Translations under genes and position numbers: made by a program
Shown here: one piece after another, positions 16,064 through 21,934 of the stretch
Position numbering within the stretch: position 1 is the stretch's first letter
Layout: each line of letters opens with the position of its first letter
IMG/VR virus record: IMGVR_UViG_3300008113_000357
Coordinates: 1-31,447 of that record
Source: a virus
Direction: 5' to 3' (one strand)
Length of the DNA: 31,447 nucleotides
Notes under the pieces: generated by a model
What the model was told of the DNA's origin: nothing
Databases searched by the model: none
Seen by the model: only the letters and a program-made list of their open reading frames with translations

Positions 16064-16079
16064 AAACCTCAAAACCATG
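16064..16079 (+). promoter_or_regulatory. Repeated translation leader AAACCTCAAAACCATG
   Basis: The 16-mer ending in the start codon occurs exactly three times: here, at 16374-16389 and at 16505-16520. In each case it precedes a gene with no Shine-Dalgarno. Similar C/A-rich leaders precede 21539 and 21780. It probably acts as an unstructured ribosome entry leader of Bacteroidota type. Confidence 0.6.
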
Positions 16080-16328
16080 AAAAACACAACAATCGGAACC
16101 GAAGTAGTAAGGAGCAAAGGCGACTACGTTGTAGGGCGTACAGGCATTGTAATCGGCATTGACACAGAAAAGAACAGAGCACAAGTCGAATGGCATAATG
16201 CAGACAAGTCTTGGGTTAAAATGGAAGTAATAGAGCCTACATCAATACCTTATGAGATTTTACCCGCAAAACCAATGTGCCGCAGAACTGGCAGAATGTT
16301 CAATCCGACCTACAAGCGGTTAGCCTAA
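16077..16328 (+). CDS. Hypothetical early protein, SH3-like barrel candidate
   Basis: This 83-residue protein is the first gene of the rightward early region. The core GRTGIVIGIDTEKNRAQVEW followed by WVKMEVIEPTSIPYEI has the spacing of a small KOW/SH3-like beta barrel, with a basic C-terminus (CRRTGRMFNPTYKRLA). Such folds often bind nucleic acid or protein partners, but no family is recognised. The start is set by the repeated A/C-rich leader and by the -7 box at 16038. It is likely expressed early in infection and may be a host-takeover protein. Confidence 0.65.
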   Translation: MKNTTIGTEVVRSKGDYVVGRTGIVIGIDTEKNRAQVEWHNADKSWVKMEVIEPTSIPYEILPAKPMCRRTGRMFNPTYKRLA

Positions 16329-16386
16329 ATCAACCGAGGGGTGCGACTCGCCAACGCACATTCTTTAAACCTCAAACCTCAAAACC

Positions 16387-16506
16387 ATGAACCACGAAAC
16401 CCAAGCCAAACTCAAAGCAGCCCTCGTTACGGGATACATCCTCCTCGCAACCATGACCGGCATCGCCTTCTTCGGGCGTTTCCTCTTCGCACTTATCACC
16501 AACTAA
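16387..16506 (+). CDS. 39-residue single-pass membrane protein
   Basis: A short frame starts at ATG 16387, directly after an exact copy of the repeated leader, and stops at TAA 16504-16506. The product has a polar N-terminus (MNHETQAKLKAA) and one transmembrane helix of about 24 residues (LVTGYILLATMTGIAFFGRF). The stop codon is part of the next copy of the leader, so the genes are tightly packed. It may be an early membrane-acting peptide, for example in superinfection exclusion. That role is a guess; the leader is the main evidence that the gene is real. Confidence 0.6.
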   Translation: MNHETQAKLKAALVTGYILLATMTGIAFFGRFLFALITN

Positions 16507-16517
16507 ACCTCAAAACC

Positions 16518-17075
16518 ATGCACAAGTTTAAAACCACCAACATCAAAGGCAAGGACTACGTTGAAGTCAACCAACGCCTCCTGTACTTCCGCAACGAACC
16601 AACCTACGCTGGATGGTCGTTGGAATCAGAACTCATTGACCTGCAACCCGACCGCTGCTGCGTCCGTGCAGTCATCCGGGACAACGAGGGTCGCATCCGT
16701 GCTACGGGCCACGCATCCGAGGACCGTACCTCATCAATGATTAATAAGACGAGTTATGTCGAGAACTGCGAAACATCCGCTTGGGGCCGTGCTTTAGCCT
16801 GCATCGGAATCGGAATCGAAACAAGCATCGCATCGTCCAACGAGGTGCAGATGGCTATCGCCCAGCAGGGCCTTGTGGACCTCAACGACAAACTTGGACT
16901 GGTCCCTTCCTACGATGAACTGACCACCGCAACGCTAAAGGCCGACTTCCTTGCCTTGGTTGATAAACTCCCAGCGGAGCAGCAAGCCAAGTACATGAAG
17001 GACATCGACCACATGACCCCTGCCCGATTCGAGAAAGGCATCCAATTCATCCAAAACCAACTTGCAAAGCCATGA
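16518..17075 (+). CDS. Rad52/ERF-like single-strand annealing protein candidate
   Basis: This 185-residue protein starts at ATG 16518 after the third copy of the leader. A longer upstream in-frame reading has no leader and runs across the 39-residue gene. The segment VNQRLLYFRNEPTYAGWSLE, then VRAVIRDNEGRIRATGHASE, then SYVENCETSAWGRALACIGI resembles phage Rad52/DdrA-type annealing proteins, where the ENCETSA-GRAL motif is conserved. Such proteins pair complementary single strands during phage recombination and replication. Its place upstream of the replication genes supports this. Family assignment is from memory of motifs and should be taken as probable only. Confidence 0.6.
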   Translation: MHKFKTTNIKGKDYVEVNQRLLYFRNEPTYAGWSLESELIDLQPDRCCVRAVIRDNEGRIRATGHASEDRTSSMINKTSYVENCETSAWGRALACIGIGIETSIASSNEVQMAIAQQGLVDLNDKLGLVPSYDELTTATLKADFLALVDKLPAEQQAKYMKDIDHMTPARFEKGIQFIQNQLAKP

Positions 17076-17293
17076 ACCTACTCGAACAAATGAACGCTGA
17101 CGAGTTTCGTAAACTCCTTGAATTCAAAGAGAAATTCCCGACTATTGGCCTTGACTTGGTAAGGGCCTTGACCGAGAAAACCCTTTGCATCCAACTGACC
17201 CTTGGCGAGTGCATCGACCTGTCGAATGCCATCGGCATCCCTTACGGTCAGTACTGCAACCAAATCTTTGATGCTTTTAAATCCAAGCCATGA
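17072..17293 (+). CDS. Hypothetical 73-residue protein
   Basis: I do not recognise this protein. It is predicted to be mostly helical (NADEFRKLLEFKEKFPTIGL, EKTLCIQLTLGECIDLSNAI) and slightly acidic, with two Cys residues and no membrane segment. It overlaps both neighbours by four bases (ATGA at 17072 and 17290). It is thus translated in a coupled run with the annealing protein candidate and the 149-residue protein. A replication or recombination accessory role is inferred from position only. Confidence 0.6.
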   Translation: MNLLEQMNADEFRKLLEFKEKFPTIGLDLVRALTEKTLCIQLTLGECIDLSNAIGIPYGQYCNQIFDAFKSKP

Positions 17294-17739
17294 CCTATCC
17301 AACCCTCATAACCATCCCCAAGAGCGACATCTGCAAGGCAGAGATAGCCCAAATCGCCCAGCAATTGACCGAACGAATCAATGATGGCGAGGTCAACCCG
17401 GTGGAGGCCCACATCAAACTAAAGGCCATCGTCAAGGCTTTGGAAGCAACCATCAAGGCCACCGAGCAGACCGTAGCCGACGAAGCAGCAAAGCACGGCA
17501 AGACCTTCCAAGCCTTCGGAGCGGAGATTACCCTGAAGGAAGGGAGCCTTACGCCTAACTACGAGGAGGACCCTATCTACGCAGACCTTAAATCGCAAAT
17601 CAAAGCGAGGGAGGAACTGCTGAAGATGGCGTTCAGGCAAGCAGGGAAGACCGCTATCTTTGACGAATCAACGGGCGAGCAGGTTCCAGTATGTTCAGCC
17701 AAGGCCACCAAAGCGTCCATAGCCGTATCTTTCCGATGA
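17290..17739 (+). CDS. Hypothetical 149-residue early protein, Gp157-like character
   Basis: The first two thirds are helical and rich in Ala, Glu and Lys (AEIAQIAQQLTERINDGEVN, VEAHIKLKAIVKALEATIKA), probably a coiled coil. This is followed by GAEITLKEGSLTPNYEEDPI and a C-terminal beta segment (KATKASIAVSFR). This arrangement is seen in a group of phage recombination-region proteins loosely similar to Gp157. It overlaps both neighbours by four bases. A partner of the annealing protein is plausible but not shown. Confidence 0.6.
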   Translation: MTYPTLITIPKSDICKAEIAQIAQQLTERINDGEVNPVEAHIKLKAIVKALEATIKATEQTVADEAAKHGKTFQAFGAEITLKEGSLTPNYEEDPIYADLKSQIKAREELLKMAFRQAGKTAIFDESTGEQVPVCSAKATKASIAVSFR

Positions 17740-17933
17740 AGCAAGTCATCAACACCATCAAGGCTTTGCGGTTATTGTCGCAGAAGCCTCTAAGAGCCTC
17801 ACAGTTGCAAGATATTCTTGGAACGAGCAAAGGGGCCACCTACCGAATAATAAGGGATTTACGGGCCTCTGGAGAGGTCGTAGAGAAAACCCTTTGCACT
17901 TACTCAATAAAAAACAAAAATCAAGAACAATGA
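17736..17933 (+). CDS. Small winged-helix DNA-binding protein
   Basis: This 65-residue protein starts at ATG 17736 inside the previous stop (ATGA). A longer in-frame start upstream would lie deep in the previous gene. LLSQKPLRASQLQDILGTSK, then GATYRIIRDLRASGEVVEKT, is a clear helix-turn-helix plus wing, like the N-terminal domain of IclR-type regulators. It lacks any effector domain. It may regulate early transcription or bind the replication region. It is the only stand-alone regulator-like gene in the early region. It overlaps the next gene as ATGA at 17930-17933. Confidence 0.7.
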   Translation: MKQVINTIKALRLLSQKPLRASQLQDILGTSKGATYRIIRDLRASGEVVEKTLCTYSIKNKNQEQ

Positions 17934-18193
17934 AAAACGGACAAACAATCGGCCAATGGCTGAAATGGGACTTTATGGCCAATGGGAACCTTATTATTAG
18001 AGAAGAGAATGACAATCTCATTTACCAAGAAGGTCTAAGTGGCTTTTGGGATAGGCGGGAATTTGATTCGAATGGCGTTGTCATCTACTATGAAAATTCA
18101 GATGGTGTCATTACTGATAACCGCACCCCCCAAATCATCGAACACAACGGACGTAAATATCAACTAATCCCTAACCAAAACCCCCAACCATGA
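17930..18193 (+). CDS. Hypothetical 87-residue protein, AT-richer than its neighbours
   Basis: The start at 17930 overlaps the preceding stop by four bases. The protein has short repeats of the type N(G)-x-(I/V)-x-(Y/E)-E, for example GNLIIREENDNLIYQEGLSG and NGVVIYYENSDGVITDN, which suggests a small beta-hairpin repeat like those in toxin-antitoxin MORN-type proteins. Base composition is visibly lower in GC than the genes on either side, which may indicate separate acquisition. It overlaps the next gene by four bases. The function is unknown. Confidence 0.6.
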   Translation: MKNGQTIGQWLKWDFMANGNLIIREENDNLIYQEGLSGFWDRREFDSNGVVIYYENSDGVITDNRTPQIIEHNGRKYQLIPNQNPQP

Positions 18194-18423
18194 GTTACAC
18201 CCCCCAACCCAACACCTTCACCCTGTTCGTCAACGACAAAGGCGACAACCCTAAGCGTCCCGATTACCGGGGCGACGTGGTTCTCCCCGATGGAACCAAG
18301 ATGCGCCTCTCCGGGTGGGTCAAGGAATCCAACGGCAAGCGGTTCATATCCGGCAAAGTCGAGCCGATTGACCAAAAGGCCAAAGAAAGTATGGAACACC
18401 AAGCACATGATTTGCCATTTTAG
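18190..18423 (+). CDS. Small DUF736-like or ssDNA-binding-like protein
   Basis: This 77-residue protein reads NTFTLFVNDKGDNPKRPDYR, then GTKMRLSGWVKESNGKRFIS, then GKVEP. The lysine-aspartate stretch with K(R/H)PDY and the GWVK(..)GK-F-S-G segment resemble DUF736-type and small OB-fold-like proteins found next to replication genes. It ends with DLPF, similar to the acidic DDLPF tail of ssDNA-binding proteins that recruits partners. It directly precedes the regulatory leader at 18424-18558. A single-strand binding role is a reasonable inference, not proven. Confidence 0.55.
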   Translation: MSYTPQPNTFTLFVNDKGDNPKRPDYRGDVVLPDGTKMRLSGWVKESNGKRFISGKVEPIDQKAKESMEHQAHDLPF

Positions 18424-18443
18424 TGTAAATTTGCAGGCATACT

Positions 18444-18461
18444 ACATTTACAATTAAACGC
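18444..18461 (+). promoter_or_regulatory. 18-bp exact repeat, copy 2, with -7-like TACATTTA
   Basis: ACATTTACAATTAAACGC is identical to 11901-11918. TACATTTA at 18443-18450 differs from TAnnTTTG only at the last base. A perfect TAAATTTG lies just upstream at 18426-18433. No TTG with 18-19 base spacing is seen for either box. Transcription from here would start near 18457 and produce the structured RNA downstream. Confidence 0.5.
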
Positions 18462-18463
18462 AT

Positions 18464-18555
18464 CCGCTTGAATTCCGGCCAAGCAGGTGTTAGATAAAGG
18501 GTTCCTCCATTTAACCCTGCCCTCAACTGCCGGAATCAGTTGGGGGCTTTTTTTT
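18464..18555 (+). ncRNA. Structured leader or small RNA: three hairpins with 9-nt loops and a predicted kissing interaction
   Basis: Hairpin 1: GCTTG (18466-18470) with CAAGC (18480-18484), loop 18471-18479. Hairpin 2: AGGGTT (18498-18503) with AACCCT (18513-18518), loop 18504-18512 containing CCTCC. Hairpin 3 is a terminator, 18519-18528 with 18538-18547, loop 18529-18537. Each loop is 9 nt. Loop 1 contains ATTCCGGC and loop 3 contains GCCGGAAT, an 8-bp perfect complement. The element lies between a promoter-like repeat and the replication initiator gene, so it may be an attenuator or a free RNA of about 95 nt. Confidence 0.55.
18519..18555 (+). terminator. Rho-independent terminator just before the initiator gene
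   Basis: A 10-bp stem (GCCCTCAACT with AGTTGGGGGC, one G-U pair) and a 9-nt loop are followed by eight T at 18548-18555. The start codon of the next gene is at 18559, so transcription of that gene from upstream must read through it. Confidence 0.85.
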
Positions 18556-18558
18556 ACC

Positions 18559-19299
18559 ATGGAAAATAGTTGGTACAAACACTCTCCCAGCGATTGGCTT
18601 GCAGGTCGAATCAGTCGCAAATCCTTTGAAGTGCAGGGAGCCTTCATTCACATTTGTCAACTTTACTGGGTAAAGCATGGGCAGTTTACGGCCCATCAAG
18701 CAAGCCTTGAGATAGGCAAAGACCTCCTTCAAAAACTAATTGAGTCCGAAATCATCAAGACCGAAGGCGAAGAAATCCGCATCGACTTTCTTGATTTGCA
18801 GATGGAGGACCTTAACAGGTTAAGCGAAAGAAGGAGGGAGGCAGGTCGTAAAGGAGGCGAAGTGAAGGTCCAAGCAAGTGCTAAGCAAACTGAAGCAATT
18901 GCTAAGCAAACGGAAGCAAGTGCTAAGCAAAACCAAGCAAGTGCTAAGCAAACGGAAGCAGATAAGATAAGATTAGATAAGATAAGAGAAGAAGAGATAA
19001 CAAACAAAGAAGAGATAAAGAACACTTGTGCAATCTTTGACCAATTCTGGGCTATCTATCCACGCAAGACCGGCAAGCAGGCAGCGTCAAAGTCCTTTGC
19101 AAAGTTGTCCAATGCAGACCAGCAAGAAGCCCTTAACAACATCTCAAGGCTCTACTCTCAAACCCCCGTGCAGTTCGTGCCTCATGCAGCCACCTACCTC
19201 AACGGCAAAAGATGGGAGGACCAAGCCATCCAACGTACACCTAACTTCGCCTACTCAAACCTAACCTCCGATGATGAACCCTTACCAATTGTCCGCTGA
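18559..19299 (+). CDS. Replication initiator-like protein (DnaD/Lin1244-like) with embedded iterons
   Basis: Start 18559 (MENSWYKHSPSDWLAGRISR) is chosen because a longer frame from 18487 would translate the terminator hairpin. Residues 1-90 form a helical winged-helix-type domain of the Lin1244/DnaD-associated kind. Residues about 90-135 are a charged linker made of repeats of A-x-AKQ-x-x. The C-terminal part (CAIFDQFWAIYPRKTGKQAA to VPHAATYLNGKRWED) is a segment commonly found in phage replication proteins. It likely binds the origin and recruits the DnaB helicase encoded next, with which it overlaps by 29 bases. DNA repeats in its middle look like origin iterons, as in the lambda O gene. 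Confidence 0.7.
   Translation: MENSWYKHSPSDWLAGRISRKSFEVQGAFIHICQLYWVKHGQFTAHQASLEIGKDLLQKLIESEIIKTEGEEIRIDFLDLQMEDLNRLSERRREAGRKGGEVKVQASAKQTEAIAKQTEASAKQNQASAKQTEADKIRLDKIREEEITNKEEIKNTCAIFDQFWAIYPRKTGKQAASKSFAKLSNADQQEALNNISRLYSQTPVQFVPHAATYLNGKRWEDQAIQRTPNFAYSNLTSDDEPLPIVR
18872..18955 (+). repeat. Four tandem 21-bp repeats (candidate replication iterons)
   Basis: Units start at 18872, 18893, 18914 and 18935, each beginning AAGCAAGTGCTAAGCAAA or a one-base variant, with a partial fifth unit at 18956. Each unit contains the inverted repeat AGCA-NN-TGCT; in unit 2 it is the perfect palindrome AGCAATTGCT. Twenty-one bases is two helical turns, which places the sites on one face of the DNA. 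Confidence 0.85.
18956..19022. other. Purine/AT-rich GATAA-rich stretch, candidate DNA unwinding element of the origin
   Basis: Right after the iterons, repeated GATAAG-type words form a stretch with almost no C and a strong purine bias on the plus strand. It encodes a Lys/Glu/Ile-rich linker. An AT-rich tract beside iterons inside the initiator gene is the arrangement of the lambda origin. The origin assignment is inference. Confidence 0.5.
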
Positions 19300-20539
19300 A
19301 CGAAAGTTACTCGGCTGCCTTATGGACAAGTTCGTAAACCGAACCGTCCTCCTAACCCAAATCCCGGAACGCCTATTTACAGGCAACAACGTCCTCCTGT
19401 ACCGGGCCATCGAGTCCCTCCACAAAGCAGAGCGAGAGGTCGATGTCGTAACCGTTTACAAGTACCTCGCAGACCAAGGCCAAGCCCATGTCTTGCTCGA
19501 AGGCATCGACCCCGAAGCAGGGCTGGTCAGTAACTGGAAAACCTACGCATCCGACCTTCACGACCTTTGGAAGGAGAGGGAGGAAGCAAGAATCATGGAA
19601 GAACTGGCCCATGACCGGGACATACCTAAAGCCTTCCAACGCTACCAATCCATCCAAGCCGTTGAATCCAACGCCTCCGAATCATCGGCCCATGAACTGG
19701 CAAAGGACTTTCTCGTTAATATGAACGAGGTCCGGGAAGGCAGACGCAAGGACCAAATCTACCCGACCTTAATCCGACCGCTCGACAACATTTGTACCGG
19801 GTTTAAGCCATCCGAGTTCATCCTCGTGGGTGGTAGGCCAGCGATGGGCAAGACCCTGCTTGCTCTCCAAATTGCCATGAACCAAGCCATGGCCGAGATT
19901 CCCGTCGTGTTCTTCACGATGGAGATGTCAGCAGACCAACTGACCCAGCGGATGCTGTCCAATCTCGGAATGATGGACGGGTCTGCATTCCTAAAGCCTG
20001 ACGAGCGAATCAGCACCGAGCAGTACCTATCCTTGGCGCAAAAGGCTGACCAACTCAAAGGGAAGCCTCTTTACATCGTTGACCTGCATCAAGCAAACCT
20101 CGACCGAATCGAGGGCGAAATTGCTAAACTCAAGGCCAAGTTCGGAATCGTTGGGTTTTACCTTGACTATCTGCAACTCGTGGAACCTGCGAAGATTGAC
20201 AAGCCAAAGCCCAAAATCGAGCAGATGACCAACATCTCCAAGCAACTGAAAGCAATCTGCAAACGCCAAAAGGTGTTCGGAGTCGTTGTTTCTTCGCTCT
20301 CAAGGGCAACCGAAGGCAGGTCCGACCATCGTCCTATCATGTCCGACCTGCGAGAAACCGGGCAACTGGAGTTCGATGCCGACAAAATCGCCTTTGTCTA
20401 TCGCCCCTACGAACACGACAAGAGTGCAGAGCAAGACCTGATGGAGGTCATCTTCCGAAAGAACCGGAACGGAAGCCTTAAAAACGCTCAAGTCCAATGC
20501 CAACTGCCTTATACCAAAGCCAACGAGTATCCACTATGA
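19271..20539 (+). CDS. dnaB: Replicative DNA helicase, DnaB family
   Basis: This 422-residue protein has the DnaB layout: an N-terminal domain (AERKLLGCLMDKFVNRTVLL) and a RecA-like motor. Walker A is GGRPAMGKT (187-195), Walker B lies in GFYLDYLQLV (D299), followed by VVVSSLSR and DLRETGQLEFDADKIAFVYR, and FRKNRNGSLKNAQV near the C-terminus. It unwinds DNA ahead of the host polymerase. It overlaps the initiator gene by 29 bases and the next nuclease gene by four, forming a replication operon. ATG 19274 is an equally possible start. No primase domain or separate primase gene is seen. Confidence 0.92.
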   Translation: MMNPYQLSAERKLLGCLMDKFVNRTVLLTQIPERLFTGNNVLLYRAIESLHKAEREVDVVTVYKYLADQGQAHVLLEGIDPEAGLVSNWKTYASDLHDLWKEREEARIMEELAHDRDIPKAFQRYQSIQAVESNASESSAHELAKDFLVNMNEVREGRRKDQIYPTLIRPLDNICTGFKPSEFILVGGRPAMGKTLLALQIAMNQAMAEIPVVFFTMEMSADQLTQRMLSNLGMMDGSAFLKPDERISTEQYLSLAQKADQLKGKPLYIVDLHQANLDRIEGEIAKLKAKFGIVGFYLDYLQLVEPAKIDKPKPKIEQMTNISKQLKAICKRQKVFGVVVSSLSRATEGRSDHRPIMSDLRETGQLEFDADKIAFVYRPYEHDKSAEQDLMEVIFRKNRNGSLKNAQVQCQLPYTKANEYPL

Positions 20540-20862
20540 CACCCGAATACACCCTGCAAGCAGCCTGCGTCAAGTTGTTCAAACTCCTAAGGCCCCACGA
20601 AGAAGGACGGTTGTTCCTGAACCTTAACAACCCCCGAAGCCGAACGAACGGTCATTTTCTAAAGGGTATTGGCCTGACCGCTGGGGTTGCTGATATGACC
20701 TACCTATCGGACAAAGGGGCTATTTTCTTGGAGTTCAAGGCCGAGAAAGGCAAGCAGTCCCTCTCGCAGAAGTGGTGGCAGGGTGTGGTCCAAGATGCAG
20801 GCTACCGATACGAGGTAATCAGGAGCGTTGAGGATTTTCAAAGAATAATTACTCAACTATGA
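20536..20862 (+). CDS. VRR-NUC domain nuclease
   Basis: This 108-residue protein starts at ATG 20536 in the preceding stop (ATGA). It shows the VRR-NUC form of the PD-(D/E)xK fold: GLTAGVADMTYL (D53), LEFKAEKGKQS (E66-x-K68) and a downstream Q (about residue 78), ending in YRYEVIRSVEDFQRI. Stand-alone VRR-NUC proteins in phages are thought to resolve branched DNA during replication or before packaging. Length matches the compact viral form. It is translated with DnaB, which supports a role at replication or recombination intermediates. Confidence 0.85.
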   Translation: MTPEYTLQAACVKLFKLLRPHEEGRLFLNLNNPRSRTNGHFLKGIGLTAGVADMTYLSDKGAIFLEFKAEKGKQSLSQKWWQGVVQDAGYRYEVIRSVEDFQRIITQL

Positions 20863-21356
20863 TAATCATACAAATTTCAAACGAACAAAGGGCAAGAGCC
20901 AAGGAGTTGTACGAATTTAACGTTTTGAACAACTCAATCACAGAAGGGAAAAGCAACATTTACGGAGCGATTGGAGAAATAATTGTTTATGATTATTACA
21001 AAAACAAGGGTTTGGATATAAATAATAAAATTATAGGAGAGGATATATATCATTACGACTTAATTATTAGTGATTTTAAAGTTGATATAAAAACCAAAAA
21101 AACAACCGTTTATCCTGAAGAGCATTTTTTGTGCAGCATTTCAAATCATAATATCAACCAAGAATGCGATTTCTATTTTTTTGTTAGGGTGCTAAAGGAT
21201 ATGCAAATCGGGTTTTTGTTGGGCTATAAATCAAAAGAGGACTTTTTCAAAAACGCTAAATTCAATACAAAAGGAAGCACCGATATAAATGGGTGGGTTT
21301 TTAAGGGCGATTGCTGGAACCTTCAAGTCAAAGATTTAGATAAGTTAAAAAATTAG
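20859..21356 (+). CDS. Putative PD-(D/E)xK nuclease-like protein in an AT-rich island
   Basis: This 165-residue protein is much lower in GC than its neighbours: bases 21001-21060 contain 15 G+C of 60, against 34 of 60 at 20761-20820. The segment NIYGAIGEIIVYDYYKNKGL (E40), then HYDLII (D67), then VDIKTKKTTVY (D76-x-K78) fits the active-site order of PD-(D/E)xK endonucleases. It overlaps the VRR-NUC gene by four bases, yet its composition suggests recent acquisition. It may be a host-DNA degrading enzyme, a homing-type or restriction-like nuclease, or another defence-related protein. The fold assignment is moderately supported; specificity is unknown. Confidence 0.6.
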   Translation: MIIIQISNEQRARAKELYEFNVLNNSITEGKSNIYGAIGEIIVYDYYKNKGLDINNKIIGEDIYHYDLIISDFKVDIKTKKTTVYPEEHFLCSISNHNINQECDFYFFVRVLKDMQIGFLLGYKSKEDFFKNAKFNTKGSTDINGWVFKGDCWNLQVKDLDKLKN

Positions 21357-21384
21357 CAGAGATTATATTCGTTGAATAAGTGTG

Positions 21385-21392
21385 TATATTTG
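21385..21392 (+). promoter_or_regulatory. -7 box TATATTTG in the AT-rich intergenic region
   Basis: TATATTTG matches TAnnTTTG perfectly and lies 29 bases after the nuclease stop. No TTG at the usual distance is seen. It would drive the small genes from 21539 onward. The 182-base gap 21357-21538 holds this box and two direct repeats, and no gene. Confidence 0.5.
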
Positions 21393-21407
21393 TGCTATAC
21401 GCAAGAG

Positions 21408-21473
21408 CATACAATGAATGATAAATCTGTCAATAAGCACCCTTATCGCATATAATGAATGATATAACCGTCA
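21408..21473. repeat. Two 25-bp imperfect direct repeats, 41-bp period
   Basis: CATACAATGAATGATAAATC at 21408 and CATATAATGAATGATATAAC at 21449 begin 25-base units that match at 21 of 25 positions and both end GTCA. They lie 16 bases downstream of the -7 box. They could be operators for a regulator or remnants of an insertion. Confidence 0.6.
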
Positions 21474-21538
21474 GCCCACACGCTTACAAAACCTCCCCCA
21501 GCGTCAGCCTATAACCTTACCAACCAAACCCCAAACCG

Positions 21539-21739
21539 ATGAAACCGCTCCGAGAACACTACACCCAACCAACCGACCTTGACAAATTGCTTGACGATTT
21601 TCACGAATGGATTGAATTAAATGAATGGGATTTTTGTCCTGTGTCTTTCAATGGGGAGATAAAATACAGATGGAGTAATGAAACATACTCTCAAGCAACT
21701 ACTAAAGAATTGTACGAGATTTTTTTAAGTCAAAAATGA
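21539..21739 (+). CDS. Hypothetical 66-residue protein
   Basis: The gene follows a C/A-rich leader (CCAAACCCCAAACCG) of the same type as other early genes here. The product is acidic and rich in aromatic residues (DLDKLLDDFHEWIELNEWDF, RWSNETYSQATTKELYEIFL), with no membrane segment. The second half is AT-rich, like the preceding nuclease gene. No family is recognised. It is the first of a group of very small genes before the DnaA-like gene; an anti-host or accessory role is possible. Confidence 0.6.
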   Translation: MKPLREHYTQPTDLDKLLDDFHEWIELNEWDFCPVSFNGEIKYRWSNETYSQATTKELYEIFLSQK

Positions 21740-21779
21740 CCGCCAACTTCCTTATTCGTTAACACCAAACCCCAAACCC

Positions 21780-21932
21780 ATGAAAACCACACCAACCGAT
21801 TTCAGACGCTGGCAGATTCACATCCGCAAGGAGTGCGTCAACTGCAACCGTCCCGACAAAAGCGAAACCATCAAGCCTTGGTCCGTGAACTGGACCCTGC
21901 TCGGTCGTATCCTCCAAGCTAAAAACGCTTAG
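21780..21932 (+). CDS. Hypothetical 50-residue protein with a CxxC motif
   Basis: A short frame starts at ATG 21780 after a CCAAACCC-type leader and ends TAG at 21930-21932. The product contains CVNC at residues 19-22, a possible half of a metal site, and is basic (FRRWQIHIRKECVNCNRPDK). A downstream Trp-rich part reads PWSVNWTLLGRILQ. The next gene starts two bases after its stop. The leader and tight spacing support a real gene. No function can be assigned. Confidence 0.55.
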   Translation: MKTTPTDFRRWQIHIRKECVNCNRPDKSETIKPWSVNWTLLGRILQAKNA

Positions 21933-21934
21933 TC

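Noticed and set aside
16341-16359. GTGCG/CGCAC hairpin with a 9-nt loop between the first two early genes
   Set aside because: The stem has only five base pairs and lacks a good T-run; it is too weak to call a terminator.
20957-20964. ACATTTAC inside the nuclease-like gene, and similar copies at 23389 and 25864
   Set aside because: These lie inside coding sequence, without TTG at 18 bases, and can be explained by codons such as ATT TAC.
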